In this document: one piece after another, positions 35,540 to 44,118 of the stretch | Position numbering within the stretch: position 1 is the stretch's first letter | Layout of the letters: the number at the start of each line of letters is the position of its first letter | Assembly (NCBI RefSeq): GCF_004135205.1 | Contig: NZ_CP035490.1 | Location: 4,817,644 to 4,881,643, forward strand | DNA from: Hahella sp. KA22 | GTDB lineage: Bacteria > Pseudomonadota > Gammaproteobacteria > Pseudomonadales > Oleiphilaceae | Direction: 5' to 3' | Length of the DNA: 64,000 bases | Notes under the pieces: generated by a model | The model's database searches: none | Told to the model about the DNA's origin: nothing | The model's input: only the letters and a program-made list of their open reading frames with translations | Made by a program: the position numbers and the translations under genes

Positions 35540-35986
35540 TCAGTCTTTGCCGAACCACTCCACTTCTTCTTCATACAGGTAGGCTCCGGCCTCCTCCGCA
35601 GTGAAGCCTTTGCGCTCTTTGAAAAGCTCGACCTCCTTGCGACTCTGAGGACCGCCGCCAACGCGGATCAGGCAATCGATATAATCGATAAACGCCTCGG
35701 ATTCATCGCCAAAATCCTGGCCAACCAGAATCTGCTTATCGCATGGAAAAATACCGCTACGCACTTTCAACGCCCTTCTCGCGGATATTCCCACCGTCGT
35801 GAGCCCCATACGCACCGCCAGTTCATAAGCCAGTTTGGGCACGCCGGAGTTAGTCAGTCCGCTGACAATTTCCACCTGACTCTTATCCTTTCCGTCGATC
35901 CAGGTTTTGATAGAGCGTTCCAGGATTTCGCTGGCCGCTTGCTGGTCAAACCAGCGCTTGCTGAATCCCACTACCCCGATCTTCAT
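35540..35986 (-). CDS. SLOG/LOG-like Rossmann protein, not related to the array copies
   Basis: This 148-residue protein starts MKIGVVGFSKRWFD at an ATG with GGAG nine bases upstream. It has a central VEIVSGLTNSGVPKLAYELA and ends its fold with DCLIRVGGGPQSRKEVELF, the pattern of SLOG nucleotide-binding domains (glycine loop, then GGG-serine/arginine near the end). An in-frame GTG five codons upstream is possible. The ligand and partner are unknown. Sequence is not close to the SLOG-like array genes at 20.6-24.9 kb. Confidence 0.65.
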   Translation of the reverse strand: MKIGVVGFSKRWFDQQAASEILERSIKTWIDGKDKSQVEIVSGLTNSGVPKLAYELAVRMGLTTVGISARRALKVRSGIFPCDKQILVGQDFGDESEAFIDYIDCLIRVGGGPQSRKEVELFKERKGFTAEEAGAYLYEEEVEWFGKD

Positions 35987-36001
35987 TTTATTGTTCTCCA
36001 C

Positions 36002-36456
36002 ACAGCTTAATTTGTTCGATGTTCGTCACTAGCCCTGTCTTGTCCGCTTTGCGCAGAGCTACTGGAAAGGCCGCTCTTATAAGCTTCGAAACGGCATTTA
36101 TTGTCGCGCGCCGCATTGTAGTGATCCCAAAGCCAGGATACAAAGGCAAAGTGGTATGCGGCGTCACGCCACAAAACCCTCAACAAGAATGAAGAGTAAG
36201 CGACATAGCGCGAAGTTGTATGGAATCTGGGTAATGACCGGCGCTTAAATCGCCTCTGACGACCCTATTCCCCCTCATTGGGCCTAAAACCCATGGAATG
36301 TTAGAAAGTTGGGCCGCAGACGCTTACAATGTGCGGCCATATCAATAGCCGAACCTTTTCACGCCTGATAGCGCGCCATTTTCGTTTCGCGCCGGGCGTA
36401 TTCGGCTATCTTAGTTCTTACAGATAAAGCATCAGTGAAATCAGAGGCGAGCGAGC
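36002..36456. other. intergenic region without supported gene
   Basis: About 450 bases between divergent genes. A minus-strand open stretch runs leftwards from about 36260 but has no start codon and an arginine-rich beginning, so I do not call it. I see no clear promoter or operator. Confidence 0.5.
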
Positions 36457-36837
36457 ATGTTGTTATACATCTACGTCGATGGAACAGACTTGGAAGACAT
36501 TGCCGGAGATGTTTCTTCAGCAATCGAAAGTTGGGTAAAAGAATCCGCTCTGGACCTCACGTTTATCGATAACCGTCAGATCGAGCCGGAAGCCGCCGAA
36601 GACATTGACCAGGGCGATCCTTCTGACTGGCGCATTGGCGTTAATCTGAGCATCCGCAATAAAAAGCAGCTTAAAGAGCCGCTCGACGGTCTTTATAAAA
36701 TCGCCAAACGCCTCAAATGCGAGTTCGTCATCGGCATCATCGACGAGAAGACCGGCGAACAAGAAGACGTCTGTTATTTCGGCTTTGAAGAAGGCCAGCC
36801 GGATATGTTTGAGGTGGGGAATTACTTGGGGATTTAA
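36457..36837 (+). CDS. conserved-looking acidic hypothetical protein
   Basis: This 126-residue cytoplasmic protein is rich in Asp and Glu (LEDIAGDVSSAIESW, EPEAAEDIDQGDPSDW) with a central FVIGIIDEKTGEQEDVCYFG strand region. No domain recognised. It is followed 42 bases later by a good terminator, supporting a real single-gene unit. Confidence 0.7.
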   Translation: MLLYIYVDGTDLEDIAGDVSSAIESWVKESALDLTFIDNRQIEPEAAEDIDQGDPSDWRIGVNLSIRNKKQLKEPLDGLYKIAKRLKCEFVIGIIDEKTGEQEDVCYFGFEEGQPDMFEVGNYLGI

Positions 36838-36879
36838 CTATCCGGTGTAGAGAGCCAGTACATTGCACTCATATCTGAA

Positions 36880-36909
36880 ACGCCCGATAGCTGAACGTCG
36901 GGCGTTTTT
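36880..36909 (+). terminator. terminator shared by convergent genes
   Basis: An 8-bp perfect stem (ACGCCCGA / TCGGGCGT) with a 10-base loop is followed by T residues on the plus strand. It lies at the junction of the convergent genes 36457-36837 and 36908-37789. Confidence 0.85.
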
Positions 36910-37789
36910 ATTTGCGAAGCGCTTCAGTAAATAGCTTATTCAACCACTCAATCGCCGCAGGCTCCTCGCCACAGTCATAGACAAATTCCTGCCCTCTGCA
37001 GACTGATTGCAGAGACACATAGTTATCACAAATTTCGCCCCATCGAGTGGGGTTTTTATGATAGGTTAGCGTTGGCTTCTTATCGGGCGGGAAGAAAAAA
37101 CCCGGGAGTTTCCATGATGATCGTGAGGAGACATTCGCTTGGGTGAGTTGCAGTATGTCCTCAAAGCGAGGAAAACAGCCTCCACCTGGAAATGCAGTTT
37201 CTTTGCCGCCGATACTCAGCTTTTCGGAGGCGACATAAATCGTATTGCTGGAATGCTTAAAATTCTCAGCGGCCAATATATGTGGGTGATCGCTAAGCCA
37301 GGGCCTGTTACGTACAACCTCCTCAGTATCCTCACCGATCTGAAGAATTTCGCCAATTTGAAGCCAGCCAAATAGAACGTGAAGATCAGCGCTGCCTTCC
37401 GCGAATCGCCATCCCTTTTCCGTATTGGCAATCTGTCTAAACCATCCAAAGAAAAGAAACAGATCGCCACAGGCCACTTTTTGATTACGCAAATGAGATT
37501 GGGCCGCGCTCACTTGCCCAAATGAGGAACGCCATCCCTCTTTTCTGGTCATATATGTGGCGCATAGATCCGGGTCTATGTGAACCGTCGTATCAGCGTT
37601 AAATCTGCAATCCGTGAGGTCTTTAAGAATGCGGTCGATATCGACGCCCTCAATATTGAGCATGCCGAGCTTCTGATACTTAGCGTTCGTTGGAATCGGT
37701 AGTGAAATCATGCGGCCATCAGGCATGATCAGGCTAGATATCCCTCCAGCGGATGAGTCGAATCCCTTTCTGCTCAGTATCAGTCGCAT
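36908..37789 (-). CDS. Nmad3-like protein (nucleotide modification associated domain 3)
   Basis: This 293-residue protein starts MRLILSRKGFDSSAGGISSL followed by MPDGRMISLPIP, which I recognise as the start of the Nmad3 family. Later conserved-looking parts include LFLFFGWFRQI, LHVLFGWLQIGEI and a C-terminal Cys-Gly-Glu-Glu segment. Nmad domains were named for association with DNA-base modification loci; a biochemical role is not established. The gene is isolated here with no modification enzyme beside it. Confidence 0.65.
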   Translation of the reverse strand: MRLILSRKGFDSSAGGISSLIMPDGRMISLPIPTNAKYQKLGMLNIEGVDIDRILKDLTDCRFNADTTVHIDPDLCATYMTRKEGWRSSFGQVSAAQSHLRNQKVACGDLFLFFGWFRQIANTEKGWRFAEGSADLHVLFGWLQIGEILQIGEDTEEVVRNRPWLSDHPHILAAENFKHSSNTIYVASEKLSIGGKETAFPGGGCFPRFEDILQLTQANVSSRSSWKLPGFFFPPDKKPTLTYHKNPTRWGEICDNYVSLQSVCRGQEFVYDCGEEPAAIEWLNKLFTEALRK

Positions 37790-37938
37790 CTGAACAACCC
37801 ATTCGGTAGTTATTTCCCACTTCTCTACTCATGAATTAAAAGAGTAGATGAGCGAGGGGCGTATGCAAGCGTTTATTCCAAACCGAAATACCCCATGCAC
37901 ACGCCCCACTAAACTGGATGCCAGACGCTACAGGCGGG

Positions 37939-38598
37939 TTAAACTGCGTGCGACAACTTCCCTGGAATCGCCCGCGCTTCAGGATGTTCCGCCAGCGGCA
38001 CGAATGCATGTCGGGAACCGTCGTAAGCCTCAATGCCGCCGGATTCGATGTCATAGAACCAGCCATGCATGGTGAGGCGGCCTTCCTGCAGCGCCAGTCG
38101 CACAGACGGATGCGTCTGCAAGTTCGCCAGCTGGGCGATGACATTCTCTCTCACCATATCTTCAATCTTCGCTCGTTCATCGGCGTGCTTACGCGCCTGA
38201 TTCACCACTTTGGCGGAGTCCGCATAGCGCAACCAGTGAGCGACTGCAGGCATGTGATCGATGCATTGGCAGGTAGCGACGGCCGTCATAGCGCCGCAGT
38301 TGGAATGCCCACACACAACGATGTCGGCTACCCGCAACGCCGCCACGGCGTATTCCACCGAGGCCGACACCCCACCGGGCTCCGGTCCATAGGGAGGCAC
38401 AATATTCCCCGCATTACGAATGACGAAGAGATCCCCCGGCTCTCTCTGGGTGACCAGTTCCGGAACCAGGCGGCTGTCGGAACAGGAAATAAACAGAGTA
38501 CGCGGCTGCTGCTGAGTAGCGAGGTCTTTGAACAACTCCTTACGCTCAGGAAATGCTTCGCGCTGGAACTTCAGAAAGCCTTCGATGATGTCTTTCAC
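37939..38598 (-). CDS. can: beta-class carbonic anhydrase
   Basis: This 219-residue zinc enzyme has the signature CSDSRLVPE (zinc Cys and the Asp-Arg dyad) and [11 protein letters not shown] (zinc His and Cys). It interconverts CO2 and bicarbonate in the cytosol. The start is a GTG at 38598 with AGGAGA nine bases upstream, although the frame is open for another 28 codons. It reads away from the gene-remnant region at 38.65-38.94 kb. Confidence 0.92.
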   Translation of the reverse strand: MKDIIEGFLKFQREAFPERKELFKDLATQQQPRTLFISCSDSRLVPELVTQREPGDLFVIRNAGNIVPPYGPEPGGVSASVEYAVAALRVADIVVCGHSNCGAMTAVATCQCIDHMPAVAHWLRYADSAKVVNQARKHADERAKIEDMVRENVIAQLANLQTHPSVRLALQEGRLTMHGWFYDIESGGIEAYDGSRHAFVPLAEHPEARAIPGKLSHAV

Positions 38599-38651
38599 TA
38601 CGGGTCTCCTAATCAACTCTATGGCTTGTTTGATGTTGTTGCAGATTAGTA

Positions 38652-38780
38652 ATGCAAAACAGTTTCTCACAAAACTCGCCATTGGTATTAGTCAACAGCG
38701 CGCCAGCAGCCATTCTTAGTGAACTCAAGCAAGTGGAGGACATTAAGGAGCTGTATTTTGTGAAGCGCTTCAGCGATTAG
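38652..38780 (+). pseudogene. short ORF, possible remnant of an ACT/RAM-like regulatory domain
   Basis: A 42-codon frame includes [20 protein letters not shown] followed by IKELYFVKRF and a stop. The beta-alpha-beta look recalls the start of small-molecule-binding ACT or Lrp/RAM domains, but it is too short to assign. It abuts another plus-strand remnant. Confidence 0.3.
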
Positions 38781-38783
38781 CCC

Positions 38784-38942
38784 CAACTATCCAACGAAGT
38801 CTACGCCTCCCCTCAAGGAGAAGAGTTCGGAAACATTGGCGTCCCTCCCAAATATGAGGCGCTCTACATGAAACCGCAAGGCGTTTACACCGGAAAAGGT
38901 AGCGGAATAGAAAAAGGCGCTGAGCTTGTTGGAGTAATTTAG
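38784..38942 (+). pseudogene. possible fumarylacetoacetate-hydrolase-family fragment
   Basis: An open stretch without start codon encodes NEVYASPQGEEFGNIGVPPK and YEALYMKPQGVYTGKGSGI, then EKGAELVGVI and a stop. The KP motif after an aromatic and the G-A-x-L-x-x-VI ending resemble the N-terminal half of FAH-family isomerase/hydrolases. No continuation exists downstream, so it is a remnant. The rest of 38599-39168 shows no gene I can support. Confidence 0.4.
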
Positions 38943-39168
38943 AGGGCTCAGCAGCAGTACTGGCTTCCTCTCAAACTCGTCACACTTCTGACCGAGTAAT
39001 AACGCAATGTACTTTTGATCTCCCTGCAAAGTGAAAATTTCGAACTATACTAAAACTCCCTAGCAGCGCTTCAGGTTAGCGGCGCACTCTTTATATGGAC
39101 GCGTTCACTCAGAGCAGTCATCGGCGGTCGCGTCTCGGACGATAACAAGAAACGCCTGGAGCAGGCAT

Positions 39169-40572
39169 ATGGAAACCTTAGACTGCATCGCCTTCAGCCC
39201 TTCATCGCAACATCACTCTGAGTTCAGCCGGATTCTGCCAGAGCTGGGCTACCGTCCTCAGTTTGTGTCCGGTGACGTCTGGCTGAATAAACCTCAGCCC
39301 TGCTCAAGCGCTATTACTCTTTTTTTACTGGGCGCCCAGCCGTATCCCAAAGACGCTATCCTCGCCGCCCTCACGCCAGAACAGCGCGGCCGCAGTCTGT
39401 GTGTGTACAGCTCCGACGCGGGAGAGTGGGACGCAGATTTCATGCAACGCTTCGATGAGTTTGTGCGCTGGCCCTGTCATAAGGCGGAGCTGGCCTTGCG
39501 ACTGGACCGATTACGTCATCGGGAAGGTGGTGATGCAGATACATATGACTCTCATCAGGATATCGCCTTGTGGGAACAATTCGATGCGCTGAATATGATC
39601 GGTCGCTCCGCCTCGTTCACCGCTACATTGCGTCTGATAACCCGCATTGCGCGCTGCGACGCGGCAGTGTTGATCGAAGGCGAAACCGGCACGGGTAAGG
39701 AGATGGCGGCGCGGGCGATTCATTATCTGGGGGAGCGCCGACAGTTTCCGTTTATTCCCGTTAATTGCGGCGCCTTACCTGAGCAATTACTGGAAAATGA
39801 GTTGTTCGGCCACGCCAAGGGCGCTTTCACCGACGCCAAAAGCGCACAGCCAGGATTAATCGAATTAGCCAACCGGGGAACCCTTTTTCTCGACGAAATA
39901 GACAGCCTGTCAGCCAAAGCCCAGGTCGCCCTGCTCCGATTTCTGCAAACCCGAGAATATCGCCCACTGGGCTGTGCAGGATACCGCACCGCGGATATTC
40001 GCGTTATTGCCGCCACCAACGCCAACCTGGCGCAGCAGGTAGCGCAGGGAATGTTTCGCGAAGACCTTTTCTTTCGCCTGCATATCCTGACCCTGACCAT
40101 GCCAGCACTGCGGGGCCGCGAAGAGGACATTGAGCTGCTGTCCCGGTATATGTTGCAACGTTTCAGCCAACAATACCGTCGTCCCGAGAAACAGCTCAAC
40201 CTGGCGACCTTGCAAGCGCTGAAGTCCTACGCCTGGCCGGGAAACGTGAGAGAGCTGGAGAATCTGCTGCAACGGGAATATTTGCTCAGTGATAACGCAG
40301 AGCTGCAGTTTTCTCTGCCCTCGTCCCCCGGCGCTACTACGCCGCAGTTTGACATCAGCTTCGAAGCGCAGTCGTTTAATGACGCCAAAAGCGCCGTGAT
40401 TCGGCGCTTTGAGAGCGACTATCTGAACTGGTTGATGGAGACGACTCGTGGAAATATCAGTGAAGCGGCGCGCCGGTCAGGTAAAGAGCGGCGCGCCTTA
40501 GGAAAAATGATCAAAAAACATGGTATCGATAAAACCCGCTTCAGGGCTTCTTCTACAAACGACAGAGCCTGA
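39169..40572 (+). CDS. sigma-54-dependent transcriptional activator
   Basis: Of its 467 residues, about 1-130 form an unassigned, receiver-like N-terminus without a clear phosphoacceptor set. About 145-380 form the AAA+ domain: Walker A GETGTGKE, the sigma-54 contact loop GAFTDA (variant of GAFTGA), Walker B GTLFLDEID and the arginine-finger region FREDLFFRLH. The C-terminus is a Fis-type helix-turn-helix (GNISEAARRSGKERRALGKM). It would activate an RpoN promoter; its target is unknown. It is convergent with the coiled-coil protein gene, three bases apart. Confidence 0.9.
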   Translation: METLDCIAFSPSSQHHSEFSRILPELGYRPQFVSGDVWLNKPQPCSSAITLFLLGAQPYPKDAILAALTPEQRGRSLCVYSSDAGEWDADFMQRFDEFVRWPCHKAELALRLDRLRHREGGDADTYDSHQDIALWEQFDALNMIGRSASFTATLRLITRIARCDAAVLIEGETGTGKEMAARAIHYLGERRQFPFIPVNCGALPEQLLENELFGHAKGAFTDAKSAQPGLIELANRGTLFLDEIDSLSAKAQVALLRFLQTREYRPLGCAGYRTADIRVIAATNANLAQQVAQGMFREDLFFRLHILTLTMPALRGREEDIELLSRYMLQRFSQQYRRPEKQLNLATLQALKSYAWPGNVRELENLLQREYLLSDNAELQFSLPSSPGATTPQFDISFEAQSFNDAKSAVIRRFESDYLNWLMETTRGNISEAARRSGKERRALGKMIKKHGIDKTRFRASSTNDRA

Positions 40573-40575
40573 GGT

Positions 40576-41550
40576 TTACTTGCGCTTCGCGTCCCGTTTC
40601 TTTTTCCTCAGATCTTTCCAACTCACGCTCCAAGGCGTGTTTAACCATTCAAGGAAACGCCCCATCACGCCTGAAGGTCGTTTGGGCGAAGATTCCGGAT
40701 GATTAGCTTCCTTGACGCCCGGCTTCTTGGTTTTTTCTGAAGGAAGCGGGGCCGCTTCGCGACTTTTGACCGTTTGCTCTTTCTCTTGCGCTGGCTCCTT
40801 TTCTTCCGCCCCCTTTGTCACAGCGCCCGGTCGTGGTGTTTCTATTTCAATCTCTTCAATTGGCGTGGGTAAATCCGCCAGGCTTTTACCCGCTTGAATA
40901 TGCGCCAGATTCTCCAGAAGCGCGTTATCCACCGCTTCCAGCACCTGCCGCTGCATTGTCGTACAAGTGGGATTTTCCAGCATGACGCCAATGTCCTCAT
41001 GCATACTGACGATCTGTTCTTCCGCTTGCTTGCGGCAACTCTTCTCCTGCTCGCAAACCCGGCTCAAACGCCGCTTGATATCCTCAACGGGAAGACTGAT
41101 TTTCAGCGGCGCTATCTTGACGCCGCGCCGTTCCAGCAATACTCGCATGGCGATGGAGGTGCGCGCATAACGACTGAAATCGCCTACTACCAGATTGATT
41201 TCTTCAAACTTTTCGTCAATCGCCTCCTCAGCGTCCACCAGCTGCAAGGCCATTTCCGTGACTCGCCCCAGGTTGCTCTGCACGTGATCGTCCAGATTAC
41301 CCAGGCGAACTTTCACCTCGGAGTCAGGCAGGTTGCGGACTTTACGCCCCAATGATTCAAATGATTTCAACGCAGAAGTGGACAGCGTCATCTTCTTCGC
41401 ACCCAACTGCAGCACGGCCTGGAAGCTCTGGCGCAGCTTTTCCAGGGAAGATGTCGCTCTTACCAAGCGCAATAACGCGGACCGCTTTTTCTCCAGCACA
41501 GAAATCTGTTTGGTGATGGAAGCGGAGCCGGAGGTCGTGGATTCAGTCAC
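40576..41550 (-). CDS. coiled-coil hypothetical protein with charged C-terminal tail
   Basis: This 324-residue protein has no signal peptide or membrane helix. Residues 10-215 are almost entirely helical and heptad-like (QISVLEKKRSALLRLVRATS, DAEEAIDEKFEEINLVVGDF). Residues 225-290 are a Pro/Glu/Lys-rich disordered linker, and the end is strongly basic (DLRKKKRDAKRK), suggesting binding to nucleic acid or membrane. No family recognised. Confidence 0.7.
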   Translation of the reverse strand: MTESTTSGSASITKQISVLEKKRSALLRLVRATSSLEKLRQSFQAVLQLGAKKMTLSTSALKSFESLGRKVRNLPDSEVKVRLGNLDDHVQSNLGRVTEMALQLVDAEEAIDEKFEEINLVVGDFSRYARTSIAMRVLLERRGVKIAPLKISLPVEDIKRRLSRVCEQEKSCRKQAEEQIVSMHEDIGVMLENPTCTTMQRQVLEAVDNALLENLAHIQAGKSLADLPTPIEEIEIETPRPGAVTKGAEEKEPAQEKEQTVKSREAAPLPSEKTKKPGVKEANHPESSPKRPSGVMGRFLEWLNTPWSVSWKDLRKKKRDAKRK

Positions 41551-41799
41551 ACAGTGTCCCGGATATCAGTTTTTATGAGTGGTCCTGCAAACGGCATAGC
41601 AGTTTGCGCCCGACATACAACCGGACGCGAAAGACGTCGCCAGGAAATGCTCAACGCTTTCTTTTTCCGACAATTATCAGTTTAGACCACAGCCAAAATG
41701 ACGCGAGGCCGCCGCGAAGACCTTCCGCTCGGGCGTGGCGGCGCTGCGCACAGGGGCCTGTTAAAGCAGTTTTATAAATATGTAATAAAAATGAACCGC

Positions 41800-41828
41800 T
41801 TGCACTTACGCCAAACAGCGACTATTTG
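41800..41828 (+). promoter_or_regulatory. candidate sigma-70 promoter of the signalling operon
   Basis: TTGCAC at 41800-41805 and TATTTG at 41823-41828 are separated by 17 bases and lie 71 bases before the response-regulator ATG. The match to consensus is moderate. No other element is obvious in the 350-base gap 41551-41899. Confidence 0.35.
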
Positions 41829-41899
41829 TCTATAGTTATACGGTGAGATGTGGCGCTCTCAATCAGCATGGAATTTCTACTTTTCTCAAGGCGGGAGTC

Positions 41900-42352
41900 A
41901 TGACAGGAAACCAGTCCACCCGGCTTATTCTGGTGGTCGAAGATAGCATGGATGATTATGCCGCCATGCAACGCGCCTTCACCAAAGCAGGGTTGATCAA
42001 TCCCATTGTCCACTGTCAGTTGGGAGAGGAAGCCCTGGATTACCTGTTTGCGCGCAACCGTTTTAAAGACAGAGGCGAACTGCCCGCGTTGATTCTGTTG
42101 GACCTTAATCTTCCCGGTATTGACGGCTTTGAAGTGCTGAAGCAAGTCAAAGGCGATCCGGAACTGCGACGCATTCCCGTAATCGTACTCACCACATCCA
42201 GCGATGAAAGGGATATCGCCCGCTGTTACCTCTCTGGAGCGAACACCTACGTCTGCAAACCGGTCGATCTATCCGGTTTGATTCGAGCAGTTGGCGAGCT
42301 CAAGCAGTACTGGTTTGAAATTGCAGTTCTACCACGCGGCAACGAGGCATGA
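41900..42352 (+). CDS. single-domain response regulator (Rcp1-like)
   Basis: This 150-residue REC domain has acidic pocket residues in VVEDSMDD, phosphoacceptor Asp in ILLDLNLPGIDGFE, the Thr/Ser switch in VIVLTTSSD and the Lys in VCKPVD. The insertion between beta-2 and alpha-2 (ALDYLFARNRF) is typical of Rcp1-type regulators paired with phytochrome-like or PAS kinases. GGGAG precedes the ATG at 41900. Its stop overlaps the next gene's ATG by four bases, so the two are translationally coupled. Likely partner: the histidine kinase at 44119. Confidence 0.9.
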   Translation: MTGNQSTRLILVVEDSMDDYAAMQRAFTKAGLINPIVHCQLGEEALDYLFARNRFKDRGELPALILLDLNLPGIDGFEVLKQVKGDPELRRIPVIVLTTSSDERDIARCYLSGANTYVCKPVDLSGLIRAVGELKQYWFEIAVLPRGNEA

Positions 42353-44073
42353 ATGGAATGCGCGGCGACACCTCCCTGTTAATCATCGAAGACTCCGCCG
42401 ACGATCGCTACCTATACCGAAGACTACTGGCCAAATATCAAGAACCTTTCTCCAGTATCGAAGAAGTGGAAAGCGCGGAAGAGGCGCTGGAAATCCTGCA
42501 GCACCACCGACCGATATGCTGTTTACTGGATTATCAACTCCCAGGCATGGACGGCCTGACGTTTCTGCGCAAGCTTAAGAAGTTATGGATCGACGACATG
42601 ATCCCGGTGGTGGTGTTGACCGGTCAGGGAGACGAGTCCATCGCCGTACAACTGATGCGCAATGGCGCCCATGACTACCTGGTGAAGGGCGACCTGACCG
42701 CCGAGTCGCTGCACCGCGCTATCGGCAACGCCGTGCGCACCTGCAGTCTGCAGCATCAATTGAATTACATGGCGCATTTTGACGCGCTGACCGGGCTTTT
42801 GAACCGCGCGCTGTTTCTTGACCGCCTGCAGCTGGCGATCAAGAAAGCCGAGCGCAATAGCCATGAATGCAGCCTGTTCTATTTAGACCTGGACCATTTC
42901 AAACCCGTCAACGACTCTCTGGGACACGACGCAGGCGACGCGCTGTTGCAAGCCGTCGCCGGCCGCATCAAGTCTGTCGTGCGGGAAACCGACAGCGTAG
43001 CCCGCATCGGCGGCGATGAATTTGTCGTGCTGTTGGAGAATGTCGACGTCAATATCACCCGCAGTGTTGCGGAAAAGCTGTTGGAAGAAGTCAATCGGCC
43101 CACCCATATCGCGGAACATGAGGTGGCCGTCAGTTCTTCTATTGGCATCGCCCGCTATCCCGCCACGGCGAAAACCGCACAGGAACTGCTGAAGCACGCA
43201 GATCTTGCGCTCTACGCCGCCAAGGGGCGCGGACGCTCTACGTATCATGAGTTTTCCCAGTCGCAGAAGGAAATCTGGCAACGCAAACAAGCGTTGGAAG
43301 CGGCTTTGCCCAGAGCGATTGCAAAGGGAGAGCTTCAGCCCTACTTCCAGCCCATTGTCGATATTCCCGGTGAATGCCTGCGCGGGTTTGAACTGCTGAG
43401 CCGGTGGCCGAAGCCGGATTACCCCAATATCCAGGCAATGGAGTTGATCCAGATGGTGGAAAGCCTGGGATTGATGGAGCCGTTCAATGAATGGCTGATC
43501 GACGAGGTCTGTCGTAAGGCGGTGCTATGGACGAAGGAGTTTCCAGAAATTTCGCTTTCTATCAATATGCCGGCCAATCAGTTCCATAACAGCTATTTGG
43601 TGGATATGTTTCGCAGCAAGTTGAATCGCTACCCCATTGATCCCTCAGTCATTGAACTGGAGATCACTGAAACCACGCTGATGCGGCAACCCGACGCCAG
43701 CATCCGCCTGCTGAATAATCTTCACGAGTTAGGCCTGCGCATCGCCGTAGATGACTTTGGCACCGGCTACAGCTCCCTGGCGTACCTCACCCGCCTGCCT
43801 ATCGATATTTTGAAAATCGATAAGTGCTTCTTTCTGGAAGCGCAGCACGATGAACGCAACAAGAAAGTCATAGAAACCGTCGTCGCCCTCGGACACCACC
43901 TCGGACTGAAAGTGACTGCGGAAGGGATCGAAAGCGACAAGCAATGGAATGACGCCAAGAAATCACGATGCGATCTGGCGCAAGGCTATTTATTCGGTAA
44001 GCCAACGCCCTGCGGCAGCCAGCCTTTAAAAGAATTCATGGAACACTTCCCGCGTATTCAGCGAAAGGCCTGA
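42349..44073 (+). CDS. REC-GGDEF-EAL c-di-GMP signalling protein
   Basis: Of its 574 residues, about 8-125 form a receiver domain (Asp in CCLLDYQLPGMDG). About 140-300 form a GGDEF domain with intact GGDEF and an upstream RETD that fits the inhibitory I-site. About 315-565 form an EAL domain with FELLSRW in place of EALLRW, plus ELEITET, AVDDFGTGYSSL, LKIDKCF and TAEGIE, so catalytic residues look mostly retained. The protein could make or degrade cyclic di-GMP according to phosphorylation. It is coupled to the response regulator upstream and followed 45 bases later by the kinase. Confidence 0.92.
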   Translation: MNGMRGDTSLLIIEDSADDRYLYRRLLAKYQEPFSSIEEVESAEEALEILQHHRPICCLLDYQLPGMDGLTFLRKLKKLWIDDMIPVVVLTGQGDESIAVQLMRNGAHDYLVKGDLTAESLHRAIGNAVRTCSLQHQLNYMAHFDALTGLLNRALFLDRLQLAIKKAERNSHECSLFYLDLDHFKPVNDSLGHDAGDALLQAVAGRIKSVVRETDSVARIGGDEFVVLLENVDVNITRSVAEKLLEEVNRPTHIAEHEVAVSSSIGIARYPATAKTAQELLKHADLALYAAKGRGRSTYHEFSQSQKEIWQRKQALEAALPRAIAKGELQPYFQPIVDIPGECLRGFELLSRWPKPDYPNIQAMELIQMVESLGLMEPFNEWLIDEVCRKAVLWTKEFPEISLSINMPANQFHNSYLVDMFRSKLNRYPIDPSVIELEITETTLMRQPDASIRLLNNLHELGLRIAVDDFGTGYSSLAYLTRLPIDILKIDKCFFLEAQHDERNKKVIETVVALGHHLGLKVTAEGIESDKQWNDAKKSRCDLAQGYLFGKPTPCGSQPLKEFMEHFPRIQRKA

Positions 44074-44118
44074 AACCCTCCTGAGTACGTCTTTCAGCGT
44101 TTATGGAGTAAACCTGCA

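Noticed and set aside
36010-36260. Minus-strand open stretch that looks partly coding
   Set aside because: No start codon, arginine-rich beginning and no recognisable motif.
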